64,000 nucleotides of DNA from Apostichopus japonicus. Lineage: Eukaryota > Echinodermata > Holothuroidea > Aspidochirotida > Stichopodidae. Positions within the stretch are counted from its first letter, which is position 1; the number at the start of each line of letters is the position of its first letter. Below, in pieces: positions 36,301 to 50,490 of the stretch. The notes beneath the pieces are model-generated. The model ran no database searches and had not been told where the DNA came from. It was given only the letters and a program-made list of their open reading frames with translations. The DNA lies in contig NC_092576.1 of assembly GCF_037975245.1 (NCBI RefSeq), positions 39,092,611 through 39,156,610 of the forward strand, read 5' to 3'. The position numbers were made by a program, and so were the translations under genes.

Positions 36301-39300
36301 TTTTTGTTTTCAACTTTTAGGGTCCCATTATGTATGTGAGAATTTAATGAACATCGCTACCATTAATTTTTGACCATCTTATTTCCACCATTTCAAGGTT
36401 TCGATGCCATCCCAAATCGGGAAACTGCTTAGACTCAAATACATCAGTGTAGAAAATTACCTTGTACAACTTTTACAGGCTCCACCAATATGTGGAACCA
36501 TCATGTGGAGCAGAAAGGGGGAGGGGGGGGGGTAGCAACTGGGAAAGCAGGTTAGAGCTCTCATTAAGATCAAATATTTGAAAGCATAGGATTTTGTGTG
36601 TATTCATCCTTGTTGAATGAGATGGAGGGTGGGGAGGGGGTGGGTCCAAGGGGCTTGGCAGGAGATTATTTGCTTTTATCCCTGCTAAATAAAGTTTGAT
36701 ATGTCTTGAAAATTACAGATTGTTCACTATCTAGCTCATTGCACGGAGCAATTGGTGTGGGTTACTATGGAATCAGGTACCGTATACAGGGTTAGACCTC
36801 CATGATGCCCTAATATTGTGATATTATGTCTAAATAATGTTTTCATATCATTCCACTAGTTGAGTGGGAATGAGGGGTGGAGATGATTGGAAAGCGCTAT
36901 TGAGAAAATACGCTGTTGCATATGCTACATTCATACAATTTGATATATCTCAGAGAAAATAGGGTTGTACACTGTTACTGCATCTGGGAAAGCAGATTTG
37001 AGCTCTCATTAGGATCAAATATTTGAAAGCATATAGGACTTAATGTGAATTCATCCTTGTTGAATGGGATGGAGGGTCAGTGGGGGGGGGGGGTGGATCC
37101 AAGTGACTTGGCTGCCCTCTTGGACATAATTTGCTTTTGTCCCTGCTATATAAAGTTTGATATGTCTTGAAAATTACAGATTGTACACTATCACACTATC
37201 TAGCTCAGTGCATGGGGCAGTTGGTGTCGGTTACTATGGAATCAGGTACCGTATACAGGGTTAGACCTACATAATGCCCTAATATTGTGAATTTATGTCT
37301 TAATAATGTTTTCATATCATTCCACTAGTTGAGTGGGAATGAGGGGTGGAGATGATTGGAAATCGCTATTGAGAAAATACGCTGTTGCATATGCTACATT
37401 CATACAATTTGATATATCTCAGAGAAAATAGGGTTGTACACTGTTAAGGTTTTCTCCAATTGTTTGAGAAAGATTTTTTTACCATTTCCAACAGCACAGA
37501 TTAAGGTGCATTAAATGATAGGTAATTTTATTTTTGTTTTCAACTTTTAGGGTCCCATTATGTATGTGAGAATTTAATGAACATCTACCATTAATTTTTG
37601 ACCATCTTATTTCCACCATTTCAAGGTTTCCATGTCATCCCAAATTGGTAAACTGCTTAGACTCAAATACATCAGTGTAGAAAATTACCTTGTACAGCTT
37701 TTACAGGCTCCACCAATATATGGAACCATCATGTGGAGCAGAAAGGGGGAGGGGAGGGTTAGCAACTGGGAAAGCAGGTTAGAGCTCTCATTAAGATCAA
37801 ATATTTGAAAGCATAGGATTTTATGTGAATTCGTCCTTGTTGAATGGGATGGAGGGTCGGTGGGGGGGGGGGATCCAAGTGACTTGGCTGCCCTCTTGGA
37901 CATAATTTGCTTTGAACCCTGCTACATAAAGTATGATATGTCTTGAAAATTACAGATTGTACACTATCTAGCTCATTGCATGGGGCAGTTGGTGTCAGTT
38001 AGTATGGAATCAGGTACCATATACAGGGTTAGACCTCCATAATGCCCTAATATTGTGATATTATGTCTAAATAATGTTTTCATATCATTCCACTAGTTGA
38101 GTGGGAATGAGGGGTGGTTATGATTGGAAAGCGCCATTAAAAAAAAATATGCTGTTGCATATGCTACATTCATACAATTTGATATATCTCAGAGAAAATA
38201 GGGTTGTACACTGTTTTGGTTTTCTCATATTGTTCCAGAAAGATTTTTTTTACCATTTCCAACAGCATAGATTAAGGTGATGTATATTAAATGTAATGTA
38301 GAATGTTTTTTTTTTTTCAACTATTAGGGTCCCCATAATGTGTGTGAGAATTTAATGAACAGTCTAATATTAATTTTTGACCATCTTATTTCCAACGTTT
38401 CAAAGTTTCGATGTCATTCCAAATTGGTAAACTGCTTAGACTCAAATACATCAGTGTAGAAAATTACCTTGTACAACTTTTACAGGCTCCACCCATATGT
38501 GGATCCATCATGTGGTGCAGTTAGGGGTGCGGGGGGCGGGGGTTGCTGTAGAGGGCAACTGGGAATGCAGGTACATAGGTTTGAGATCTCATTAATATCA
38601 AATATTTGAAAGCATAGGATTTTATGTGTATTCATCCTTGTTGAATGGGATGGAGGGTGGGGAGGGGGTGGGTCCAAGGGGCTTGGCAGGAAATTATTTG
38701 CTTTTATCCCTGCTAAATAAAGTTTGATATGTCTTGAAAATTACAGATTGTTCACTATCTAGCTCATTGCACGGAGCAATTGGTGTGGGTTACTATGGAA
38801 TCAGGTATCGTATACAGGGTTAGACCTCCATGATGCCCTAATATTGTGATATTATGTCTAAATAATGTTGTCATATCATTCCACTAGTTGAGTGGGAATG
38901 AGGGGTGGAGGTGATTGAAAAGCGCTATTGAGAAAATACGCTGTTGCATATGCTACATTCATACAATTTGATATATCTCAGAGAAAATAGGGTTGTACAC
39001 TGTTACTGCAACTGGGAAAGAAGGTTTGAGCTCTCATTAGGATCAAATATTTGAAAGCATAGGATTTTATGTGAATTCATCCTTGTTGAATGGGATGGAG
39101 GGTCAGTGGGGGGGGGTGGATCCAAGTGACTTGGCTGCCCTCTTGGACATAATTTGCTTTTGTCCCTGCTATATAAAGTTTGATATGTCTTGAAAATTAC
39201 AGATTGTACACTATCACACTATCTAGCTCAGTGCATGGGGCAGTTGGTGTCGGTTACTATGGAATCAGGTACCGTATACAGGGTTAGACCTACATAATGC

Positions 39301-42300
39301 CCTAATATTGTGAATTTATGTCTTAATAATGTTTTTATATCATTCCACTAGTTGAGTGGGAATGAGGGGTGGAGGTGATTGGAAAGCGCTATTGAGAAAA
39401 TACGCTGTTGCATATGCTACATTCATACAATTTGATATATCTCAGAGAAAATAGGGTTGTACACTGTTACGGTTTTCTCCTATTGTTTGAGGAAGATTTT
39501 TTTTACCATTTCCAACAGCACAGATTAAGGTGTATAAAATGATAGGTAATTTAATTTTTGTTTTCAACTTTTAGGGTCCCATTATGTATGTGAGAATTTA
39601 ATGAACATCGCTACCATTAATTTTTGACCATCTTATTTCCACCATTTCAAGGTTTCGATGCCATCCCAAATCGGGAAACTGCTTAGACTCAAATACATCA
39701 GTGTAGAAAATTACCTTGTACAACTTTTACAGGCTCCACCAATATGTGGAACCATCATGTGGAGCAGAAAGGGGGAGGGGGGGGGGGGTAGCAACTGGGA
39801 AAGCAGGTTAGAGCTCTCATTAAGATCAAATATTTGAAAGCATAGGATTTTGTGTGTATTCATCCTTGTTGAATGAGATGGAGGGTGGGGAGGGGGTGGG
39901 TCCAAGGGGCTTGGCAGGAGATTATTTGCTTTTATCCCTGCTAAATAAAGTTTGATATGTCTTGAAAATTACAGATTGTTCACTATCTAGCTCATTGCAC
40001 GGAGCAATTGGTGTGGGTTACTATGGAATCAGGTACCGTATACAGGGTTAGACCTCCATGATGCCCTAATATTGTGATATTATGTCTAAATAATGTTTTC
40101 ATATCATTCCACTAGTTGAGTGGGAATGAGGGGTGGAGATGATTGGAAAGCGCTATTGAGAAAATACGCTGTTGCATATGCTACATTCATACAATTTGAT
40201 ATATCTCAGAGAAAATAGGGTTGTACACTGTTACTGCATCTGGGAAAGCAGATTTGAGCTCTCATTAGGATCAAATATTTGAAAGCATATAGGACTTAAT
40301 GTGAATTCATCCTTGTTGAATGGGATGGAGGGTCAGTGGGGGGGGGGGGGTGGATCCAAGTGACTTGGCTGCCCTCTTGGACATAATTTGCTTTTGTCCC
40401 TGCTATATAAAGTTTGATATGTCTTGAAAATTACAGATTGTACACTATCACACTATCTAGCTCAGTGCATGGGGCAGTTGGTGTCGGTTACTATGGAATC
40501 AGGTACCGTATACAGGGTTAGACCTACATAATGCCCTAATATTGTGAATTTATGTCTTAATAATGTTTTCATATCATTCCACTAGTTGAGTGGGAATGAG
40601 GGGTGGAGATGATTGGAAATCGCTATTGAGAAAATACGCTGTTGCATATGCTACATTCATACAATTTGATATATCTCAGAGAAAATAGGGTTGTACACTG
40701 TTAAGGTTTTCTCCAATTGTTTGAGAAAGATTTTTTTACCATTTCCAACAGCACAGATTAAGGTGCATTAAATGATAGGTAATTTTATTTTTGTTTTCAA
40801 CTTTTAGGGTCCCATTATGTATGTGAGAATTTAATGAACATCTACCATTAATTTTTGACCATCTTATTTCCACCATTTCAAGGTTTCCATGTCATCCCAA
40901 ATTGGTAAACTGCTTAGACTCAAATACATCAGTGTAGAAAATTACCTTGTACAGCTTTTACAGGCTCCACCAATATATGGAACCATCATGTGGAGCAGAA
41001 AGGGGGAGGGGAGGGTTAGCAACTGGGAAAGCAGGTTAGAGCTCTCATTAAGATCAAATATTTGAAAGCATAGGATTTTATGTGAATTCGTCCTTGTTGA
41101 ATGGGATGGAGGGTCGGTGGGGGGGGGGGATCCAAGTGACTTGGCTGCCCTCTTGGACATAATTTGCTTTGAACCCTGCTACATAAAGTATGATATGTCT
41201 TGAAAATTACAGATTGTACACTATCTAGCTCATTGCATGGGGCAGTTGGTGTCAGTTAGTATGGAATCAGGTACCATATACAGGGTTAGACCTCCATAAT
41301 GCCCTAATATTGTGATATTATGTCTAAATAATGTTTTCATATCATTGCACTAGTTGAGTGGGAATGAGGGGTGGTTACGATTGGAAAGCTCCATTAAGAA
41401 AATATGCTGTTGCATATGCTACATTCATACAATTTGATATATCTCAGAGAAAATAGGGTTGTACACTGTTTTGGTTTTCTCATATTGTTCCAGAAAGATT
41501 TTTTTTACCATTTCCAACAGCATAGATTAAGGTGATGTATATTAAATGTAATGTAGAATGTTTTTTTTTCAACTATTAGGGTCCCCATAATGTGTGTGAG
41601 AATTTAATGAAGTCTAATATTAATTTTTGACCATCTTATTTCCACCGTTTCAAAGTTTCGATGTCATTCCAAATTGGTAAACTGCTTAGACTCAAATACA
41701 TCAGTGTAGAAAATTACCTTGTACAACTTTTACAGGCTCCACCCATATGTGGATCCATCATGTGGTGCAGTTACGGGTGCGGGGGTTGCTGTAGAGGGCA
41801 ACTGGGAATGCAGGTACATAGGTTTGAGATCTCATTAATATCAAATATTTGAAAGCATAGGATTTTATGTGTATTCATCCTTGTTGAATGGGATGGAGGG
41901 TGGGGAGGGGGTGGGTCCAAGGGGCTTGGCAGGAGATTATTTGCTTTTATCCCTGCTAAATAAAGTTTGATATGTCTTGAAAATTACAGATTGTTCACTA
42001 TCTAGCTCATTGCACGGAGCAATTGGTGTGGGTTACTATGGAATCAGGTACCGTATACAGGGTTAGACCTCCATGATGCCCTAATATTGTGATATTATGT
42101 CTAAATAATGTTTTCATATCATTCCACTAGTTGAGTGGGAATGAGGGGTGGAGATGATTGGAAAGCGCTATTGAGAAAATACGCTGTTGCATATGCTACA
42201 TTCATACAATTTGATATATCTCAGAGAAAATAGGGTTGTACACTGTTACTGCATCTGGGAAAGCAGATTTGAGCTCTCATTAGGATCAAATATTTGAAAG

Positions 42301-45300
42301 CATATAGGACTTAATGTGAATTCATCCTTGTTGAATGGGATGGAGGGTCAGTGGGGGGGGGGGGGTGGATCCAAGTGACTTGGCTGCCCTCTTGGACATA
42401 ATTTGCTTTTGTCCCTGCTATATAAAGTTTGATATGTCTTGAAAATTACAGATTGTACACTATCACACTATCTAGCTCAGTGCATGGGGCAGTTGGTGTC
42501 GGTTACTATGGAATCAGGTACCGTATACAGGGTTAGACCTACATAATGCCCTAATATTGTGAATTTATGTCTTAATAATGTTTTCATATCATTCCACTAG
42601 TTGAGTGGGAATGAGGGGTGGAGATGATTGGAAATCGCTATTGAGAAAATACGCTGTTGCATATGCTACATTCATACAATTTGATATATCTCAGAGAAAA
42701 TAGGGTTGTACACTGTTAAGGTTTTCTCCTATTCTTTGAGAAAGATTTTTTTACCATTTCCAACAGCACAGATTAAGGTGCATTAAATGATAGGTAATTT
42801 AATTTTTGTTTTCAACTTTTAGAGTCCCATTATGTATGTGAGAATTTAATGAACATCTACCATTAATTTTTGACCATCTTATTTCCACCATTTCAAGGTT
42901 TCCATGTCATCCCAAATTGGTAAACTGCTTAGACTCAAATACATCAGTGTAGAAAATTACCTTGTACAACTTTTACAGGCTCCACCAATATATGGAACCA
43001 TCATGTGGAGCAGAAAGGGGGAGGGGAGGGGTAGCAACTGGGAAAGCAGGTTAGAGCTCTCATTAAGATCAAATATTTGAAAGCATAGGATTTTATGTGA
43101 ATTCGTCCTTGTTGAATGGGATGGAGGGTCGGTGGGGGGGGGGATCCAAGTGACTTGGCTGCCCTCTTGGACATAATTTGCTTTGAACCCTGCTACATAA
43201 AGTATGATATGTCTTGAAAATTACAGATTGTACACTATCTAGCTCATTGCATGGGGCAGTTGGTGTCAGTTAGTATGGAATCAGGTACCATATACAGGGT
43301 TAGACCTCTATAATGCCCTAATATTGTGATATTATGTCTAAATAATGTTTTCATATCATTCCACTAGTTGAGTGGGAATGAGGGGTGGTTATGATTGGAA
43401 AGCGCCATTAAAAAAAAATATGCTGTTGCATATGCTACATTCATACAATTTGATATATCTCAGAGAAAATAGGGTTGTACACTGTTTTGGTTTTCTCATA
43501 TTGTTCCAGAAAGATTTTTTTTACCATTTCCAACAGCATAGATTAAGGTGATGTATATTAAATGTAATGTAGAATGTTTTTTTTTTTTCAACTATTAGGG
43601 TCCCCATAATGTGTGTGAGAATTTAATGAAGTCTAATATTAATTTTTGACCATCTTATTTCCACCGTTTCAAAGTTTCGATGTCATTCCAAATTGGTAAA
43701 CTGCTTAGACTCAAATACATCAGTGTAGAAAATTACCTTGTACAACTTTTACAGGCTCCACCCATATGTGGATCCATCATGTGGTGCAGTTAGGGGTGCG
43801 GGGGGCGGGGGTTGCTGTAGAGGGCAACTGGGAATGCAGGTACATAGGTTTGAGATCTCATTAATATCAAATATTTGAAAGTATAGGATTTTATGTGTAT
43901 TCATCCTTGTTGAATGGGATGGAGGGTGGGGAGGGGGTGGGTCCAAGGGGCTTGGCAGGAGATTATTTGCTTTTATCCCTGCTAAATAAAGTTTGATATG
44001 TCTTGAAAATTACAGATTGTTCACTATCTAGCTCATTGCACGGAGCAATTGGAGTGGGTTACTATGGAATCAGGTACCGTATACAGGGTTAGACCTCCAT
44101 GATGCCCTAATATTGTGATATTATGTCTAAATAATGTTGTCATATCATTCCACTAGTTGAGTGGGAATGAGGGGTGGAGGTGATTGGAAAGCGCTATTGA
44201 GAAAATACGCTGTTGCATATGGTACATTCATACAATTTGATATATCTCAGAGAAAATAGGGTTGTACACTGTTACTGCAACTGGGAAAGCAGGTTTGAGC
44301 TCTCATTAGGATCAAATATTTGAAAGCATAGGATTTTATGTGAATTCATCCTTGTTGAATGGGATGGAGGGTCAGTGGGGGGGGGGGGGGTGGATCCAAG
44401 TGACTTGGCTGCCCTCTTGGACATAATTTGCTTTTGTCCCTGCTATATAAAGTTTGATATGTCTTGAAAATTACAGATTGTACACTATCACACTATCTAG
44501 CTCAGTGCATGGGGCAGTTGGTGTCGGTTACTATGGAATCAGGTACCGTATACAGGGTTAGACCTACATAATGCCCTAATATTGTGAATTTATGTCTTAA
44601 TAATGTTTTCATATCATTCCACTAGTTGAGTGGGAATGAGGGGTGGAGGTGATTGGAAAGCGCTATTGAGAAAATACGCTGTTGCATATGCTACATTCAT
44701 ACAATTTGATATATCTCAGAGAAAATAGGGTTGTACACTGTTACGGTTTTCTCCTATTGTTTGATGAAGATTTTGTTTACCATTTCCAACAGCACAGATT
44801 AAGGTGTATAAAATGATAGGTAATTTTATTTTTGTTTTCAACTTTTAGGGTCCCATTATGTATGTGAGAATTTAATGAACATCGCTACCATTAATTTTTG
44901 ACCATCTTATTTCCACCATTTCAAGGTTTCCATGCCATCGCAAATTGGGAAACTGCTTAGACTCAAATACATCAGTGTAGAAAATTACCTTGTACAACTT
45001 TTACAGGCTCCACCAATATGTGGAACCATCATGTGGAGCAGAAAGGGGGAGGGGGGGGGGTAGCAACTGGGAAAGCAGGTTAGAGCTCTCATTAGGATTG
45101 AAAGCATAGGATTTTATGCGAATTCGTCCTTGTTGAATGGGATGGAGTGTCGGTGGGTGGGGGGGGGATCAAAGTGACTTGGCTGCCCTCTTGGACATAA
45201 TTTGCTTTTATCCCTGCTACATAAAGTTTGATATGTCTTGAAAATGACAGATTGTACACTATCTCACTACCTAGCTCATTGCATGGGGCAGTTGGTGTCG

Positions 45301-48300
45301 GTTACTATGGAATCAGGTACCGTATACAGGGTTAGACCTATATAATGCCCTAATATTGTGAATTTATGTCTTAATAATGTTTTCATATCATTCCACTAGT
45401 TGAGTGGGAATGAGGGGTGGAGATGATTGGAAAGCGCTATTGAGAAAATACGCTGTTGCATATGCTACATTCATACAATTTGATATATCTCAGAGAAAAT
45501 AGGGTTGTACACTGTTACTGCATCTGGGAAAGCAGATTTGAGCTCTCATTAGGATCAAATATTTGAAAGCATATAGGACTTAATGTGAAATCATCCTTGT
45601 TGAATGGGATGGAGGGTCAGTGGGGGGGGGGGATCCAGGTGACTTGGCTGCCCTCTTGGACATAATTTGCTTTTATCCCTGCTACATAAAATTTGATATG
45701 TCTTGAAAATGACAGATTGTACACTATCTCACTACCTAGCTCATTGCATGGGGCAGTTGGTGTCGGTTACTATGGAATCAGGTACCGTATACAGGGTTAG
45801 ACCTCCATAATGCCCTAATATTGTGATATTATGTCTAAATAATGTTTTCATATCATTCCACTAGTTGAGTGGGAATGAGGGGTGGAGATGATTGGAAATC
45901 GCTACTGAGAAAATACGCTTATGCTACATTCATACAATTTGATATATCTCAGAGAAAATAGGGTTGTACACTGTTACGGTTTTCTCCTATTGTTTGAGGA
46001 AGATTTTTTTTACCATTTCCAACAGCACAGATTAAGGTGTATAAAATGATAGGTAATTTTATTTTTGTTTTCAACTTTTAGGGTCCCATTATGTATGTGA
46101 GAATTTAATGAACATCTACCATTAATTTTTGACCATCTTATTTCCACCATTTCAAGGTTTCCATGTCATCCCAAATTGGTAAACTGCTTAGACTCAAATA
46201 CATCAGTGTAGAAAATTACCTTGTACAACTTTTACAGGCTCCACCAATATATGGAACCATCATGTGGAGCAGAAAGGGGGAGGGGAGGGGTATAGCAACT
46301 GGGAAAGCAGGTTAGAGCTCTCATTAAGATCAAATATTTGAAAGCATAGGATTTTATGTGAATTCGTCCTTGTTGAATGGGATGGAGGGTCGGTGGGGGG
46401 GGGGATCCAAGTGACTTGGCTGCCCTCTTGGACATAATTTGCTTTTATCCCTGCTACATAAAGTTTGATATGTCTTGAAAATTACAGATTGTACACTATC
46501 TAGCTCATTGCATGGGGCAGTTGGTGTCAGTTAGTATGGAATCAGGTACCATATACAGGGTTAGACCTCCATAATGCCCTAATATTGTGATATGTCTAAA
46601 TAATGTTTTCATATCATTGCACTAGTTGAGTGGGAATGAGGGGTGGTTACGATTGGAAAGCTCCATTAAGAAAATATGCTGTTGCATATGCTACATTCAT
46701 ACAATTTGATATATCTCAGAGAAAATAAGGTTGTACACTGTTTTGGTTTTCTCATATTGTTCCAGAAAGATTTTTTTTACCATTTCCAACAGCATAGATT
46801 AAGGTGATGTATATTAAATGTAACGTAGAATGTTTTTTTTTTCAACTATTAGGGTCCCCATAATGTGTATGAGAATTTAATGAAGTCTAATATTAATTTT
46901 TGACCATCTTATTTCCACCGTTTCAAAGTTTCGATGTCATTCCAAATTGGTAAACTGCTTAGACTCAAATACATCAGTGTAGAAAATTACCTTGTACAAC
47001 TTTTACAGGCTCCACCCATATGTGGATCCATCATGTGGTGCAGTTACGGGTGCGGGGGGGGGGGGGCGGCGGTTGCTGTAGAGGGCAACTGGGAATGCAG
47101 GTACATAGGTTTGAGATCTCATTAATATCAAATATTTGAAAGCATAGGATTTTATGTGTATTCATCCTTGTTGAATGGGATGGAGGGTGGGGAGGGGGTG
47201 GGTCCAAGGGGCTTGGCAGGAGATTATTTGCTTTTATCCCTGCTAAATAAAGTGTGATATGTCTTGAAAATTACAGATTGTTCACTATCTAGCTCATTGC
47301 ACGGAGCAATTGGTGTGGGTTACTATGGAATCAGGTACCGTATACAGGGTTAGACCTCCATGATGCCCTAATATTGTGATATTATGTCTAAATAATGTTG
47401 TCATATCATTCCACTAGTTGAGTGGGAATGAGGGGTGGAGGTGATTGGAAAGCGCTATAAAGAAAATACGCTGTTGCATATGGTACATTCATACAATTTG
47501 ATATATCTCAGAGAAAATAGGGTTGTACACTGTTACTGCAACTGGGAAAGCAGTTTTGAGCTCTCTTTAGGATCAAATATTTGAAAACATAGGATTTTAT
47601 GTGAATTCATCCTTGTTGAATGGGATGGAGGGTCATTGGGAGGGGGGGGGTGGATCCAAGTGACTTGGCTGCCCTCTTGGACATAATTTGCTTTTATCCC
47701 TGCTACTTAAAGTTTGATATGTCTTGAAAATTACAGATTGTACACTACCTAGCTCATTGCATGGGGCAGTTGGTGTCGGTTACTATGGAATCAGGTACCA
47801 TATACAGGGTTAGACCTCCATAATGCCCTAATATTGTGATATTATGTCTAAATAATGTTTTCATATCATTGCACTAGTTGAGTGGGAATGAGGGTGGTTA
47901 CGATTGGAAAGCTCCATTAAGAAAATATGCTGTTGCATATGCTACATTCATACAATTTGAAATATCTCAGAGAAAATAGGGTTGTACACTGTTTTGGTTT
48001 TCTCATACTGTTCCAGAAAGATTTTTTTTACCATTTCCAACAGCATAGATTAAGGTGATGTATATTAAATGTAATGTAGAATGTTTTTTTTTTTCAACTA
48101 TTAGGGTCCCCATAATGTGTGTGAGAATTTAATGAAGTCTAATATTAATTTTTGACCATCTTATTTCCACCGTTTCAAAGTTTCGATGTCATTCCAAATT
48201 GGTAAACTGCTTAGACTCAAATACATCAGTGTAGAAAATTACCTTGTACAACTTTTACAGGCTCCACCTATATGTGGATCCATCATGTGGTGCAGTTAGG

Positions 48301-49690
48301 GGTGCGGGGGGCGGGGTATGCTGTAGAGGGCAACTGGGAATGCAGGTACATAGGTTTGAGATCTCATTAATATCAAATATTTGAAAGCATAGGATTTTAT
48401 GTGTATTCATCCTTGTTGAATGGGATGGAGTGTCGGTGGGTGGGGGGGGGGGGGGGTAGATCCAAGTGACTTGGCTGCCCTCTTGGACATAATTTGCTTT
48501 TATCCCTGCTACATAAAGTTTGATATGTCTTGAAAATTACAGATTGTACACTATCACACTACCTAGCTCATTGCATGGGGCAGTTGGTGTCGCTTACTAT
48601 GGAATCAGGTACTGTATACAGGGTTAGACCTCCATAATGCCCTAATATTGTGATATTATGTCTAAATAATGTTTTCATATCATTCCACTAGTTGAGTGGG
48701 AATGAGGGGTGGAGGTGATTGGAAAGCGCTATTGAGAAAATACACTGTTGCATATGCTACATTCATACAATTTGATATATCTCAGAGAAAATAGGGTTGT
48801 ACACTGTTAAGGTTTTCTCCTATTATTTGAGAAAGATTTTTTTTACCATTTCCAACAGCACAGATTAAGGTGCATTAAATGATAGGTAATTTTATTTTTG
48901 TTTTCAACTTTTAGGGTCCCATTATGTATGTGAGAATTTAATGAACATCTACCATTAATTTTTGACCATCTTATTTCCACCATTTCAAGGTTTCCATGCC
49001 ATCCCAAATTGGGAAACTGCTTAATCTCAAATATATCAGTGTAGAAAATTACTTTCTCCATCTTTTACATTCACCACCAATATGTAGAACCATCATGTGG
49101 AGCAGATAGGGGGGAGGGGAGGGGGTAGCAACTGGGAAAGCAGGTTAGAGCTCTCATTAGGATCAAATATTTGAATGCATAGGATTTTATGTGAATTCGT
49201 CCTTGTTGAATGGGATGGAGGTTGGGTGGGGGGGGATGGATCCAAGTGACTTGGCTGCCCTCTTGGACATAATTTGCTTTTATCCCTGCTACATAAAGTT
49301 TGATATGTCTTGAAAATTACAGATTGTACACTATCACACTATCTAGCTCATTGCATGGGGCAGTTGGTGTCGGTTACTATGGAATCAGGTACCGTATACA
49401 GGGTTAGACCTCATTATGCTCTAATATTGTGATATTATGTCTAAATAATGTTTTCATATCATTCCACTAGTTGAGTGGGAATGAGGGGTGGAGATGATTG
49501 GAAAGCGCTATTGAGAAAATACTCTGTTGCATATGCTACATTCATACAATTGATATATCTCAGAGAAAATAGGGTTGTACACTGTTAGGGTTTTTTCCTA
49601 TTATTTGAGAAAGATTTTTTTACCATTTCCAACAGCACAGATTAAGGTGCATTAAATGATAGGTAATTTTATTTTTGTTTTCAACTTTTA

Positions 49691-50160
49691 GGGTCCCCAT
49701 TATGTATGTGAGAATTTAATGAACATCTACCATTAATTTTTGACCATCTTATTTCCACCATTTCAAGGTTTCCATGTCATCCCAAATTGGGAAACTGCTT
49801 AATCTCAAATATATCAGTGTAGAAAATTACCTTGTACAATTTTTACAGGCTCCACCCATATGTGGATCCATCATGTGGGGCAGTTAGGGGTTGGGGGGAA
49901 GGGGGTTGCTGGGTTGTTTTCACCATTTTCAACAGTATAGATTGAGGTGATGTATATTAAATGCTAGGTAAAAGTTTTTTTTTCAACTTTTAAGTCCCCA
50001 TTATGTGTGTGAGAATTTAAGGAACAGTCTAATATTAACTTTTGAACATCTTATTTCCACCAATTCAGAGTTTCAATGTCATTCCAAATTGGTGAACTGC
50101 TTAATCTCAAATACATCAGTGTAGAAAATTACCTTGTACAACTTTTACAGGCTCCACCCA
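49691..50160 (+). repeat. M-only unit at the right edge of the array
   Basis: GGGTCCCC at 49691 is followed after 302 bp by AAGTCCCC at 49993. The unit has the same private changes (AATTTAAGGAACAG, GATTGAGG) as the M-only units at 23.7-24.3 kb, 26 kb away. The array then ends in a diverged L2 unit. Confidence 0.8.
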
Positions 50161-50490
50161 TATGTGGATCCATCATGTGGTGCAGTTAGGGGTGCGGGGG
50201 GGGGGGGGTTGCTGTAGGGGGAAACTAGGAATGAAGGTACATAGGTTTGAGATCTCATTAATATCAAATATTTGAAAGCATAGGATTTTATGTTTTGAAT
50301 GGGATGGAGGGTGGGGAGGGGGTGGGCTGGGCAGGGCAGGAGACTATTTGCTTTTATCCCTGCTAAATAAAGTTTGATATGTCTTGAAAATTACAGATTG
50401 TACACTATCTAGCCCATTGCACGCAGCAATTGGTGTGGGTTACTATGGAATCAAGTACCGTACACAGGGTTAGACCATGCATACAAACCT

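Larger units (their letters stand above)
22950..50490 (+). repeat. 27.5-kb higher-order satellite array built of S and M modules
   Basis: About 39 tandem copies are counted on the word TTGAGTGGGAATGAGG. Spacing falls into two classes, about 748-796 bp (long, L) and 461-475 bp (short, S). L units contain an extra block (M, about 305 bp) running from TTTCTC...TTACCATTTCCAACAGCA through GGGTCCC to CTCCACC...ATATGTGG. S units jump from GTACACTGTTACTGCA straight to CTGGGAAAGCAG. Two L types alternate: L1 (GGGTCCCATTATGTATGTG) and L2 (GGGTCCCCATAATGTGTGTG). L1 starts at 24999, 27016, 30273, 32283, 34294, 37550, 40807, 42822, 46081 and 48914, giving higher-order units near 2.01 kb (L1-L2-S) and 3.26 kb (L1-L2-S-L1'-S'). 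Units of equal class are nearly identical. Each unit carries one or two G-runs of variable length. Confidence 0.97.

Noticed and set aside
25134-46435. Repeated open frames of 60-74 codons on the minus strand (ending GGACKSCTR) and partners on plus (NYLVQLLQAPPICG), recurring in the satellite
   Set aside because: They exist on both strands of the same stretch, change frame with G-run length, and repeat only because the monomer repeats. No splice or start context supports translation.
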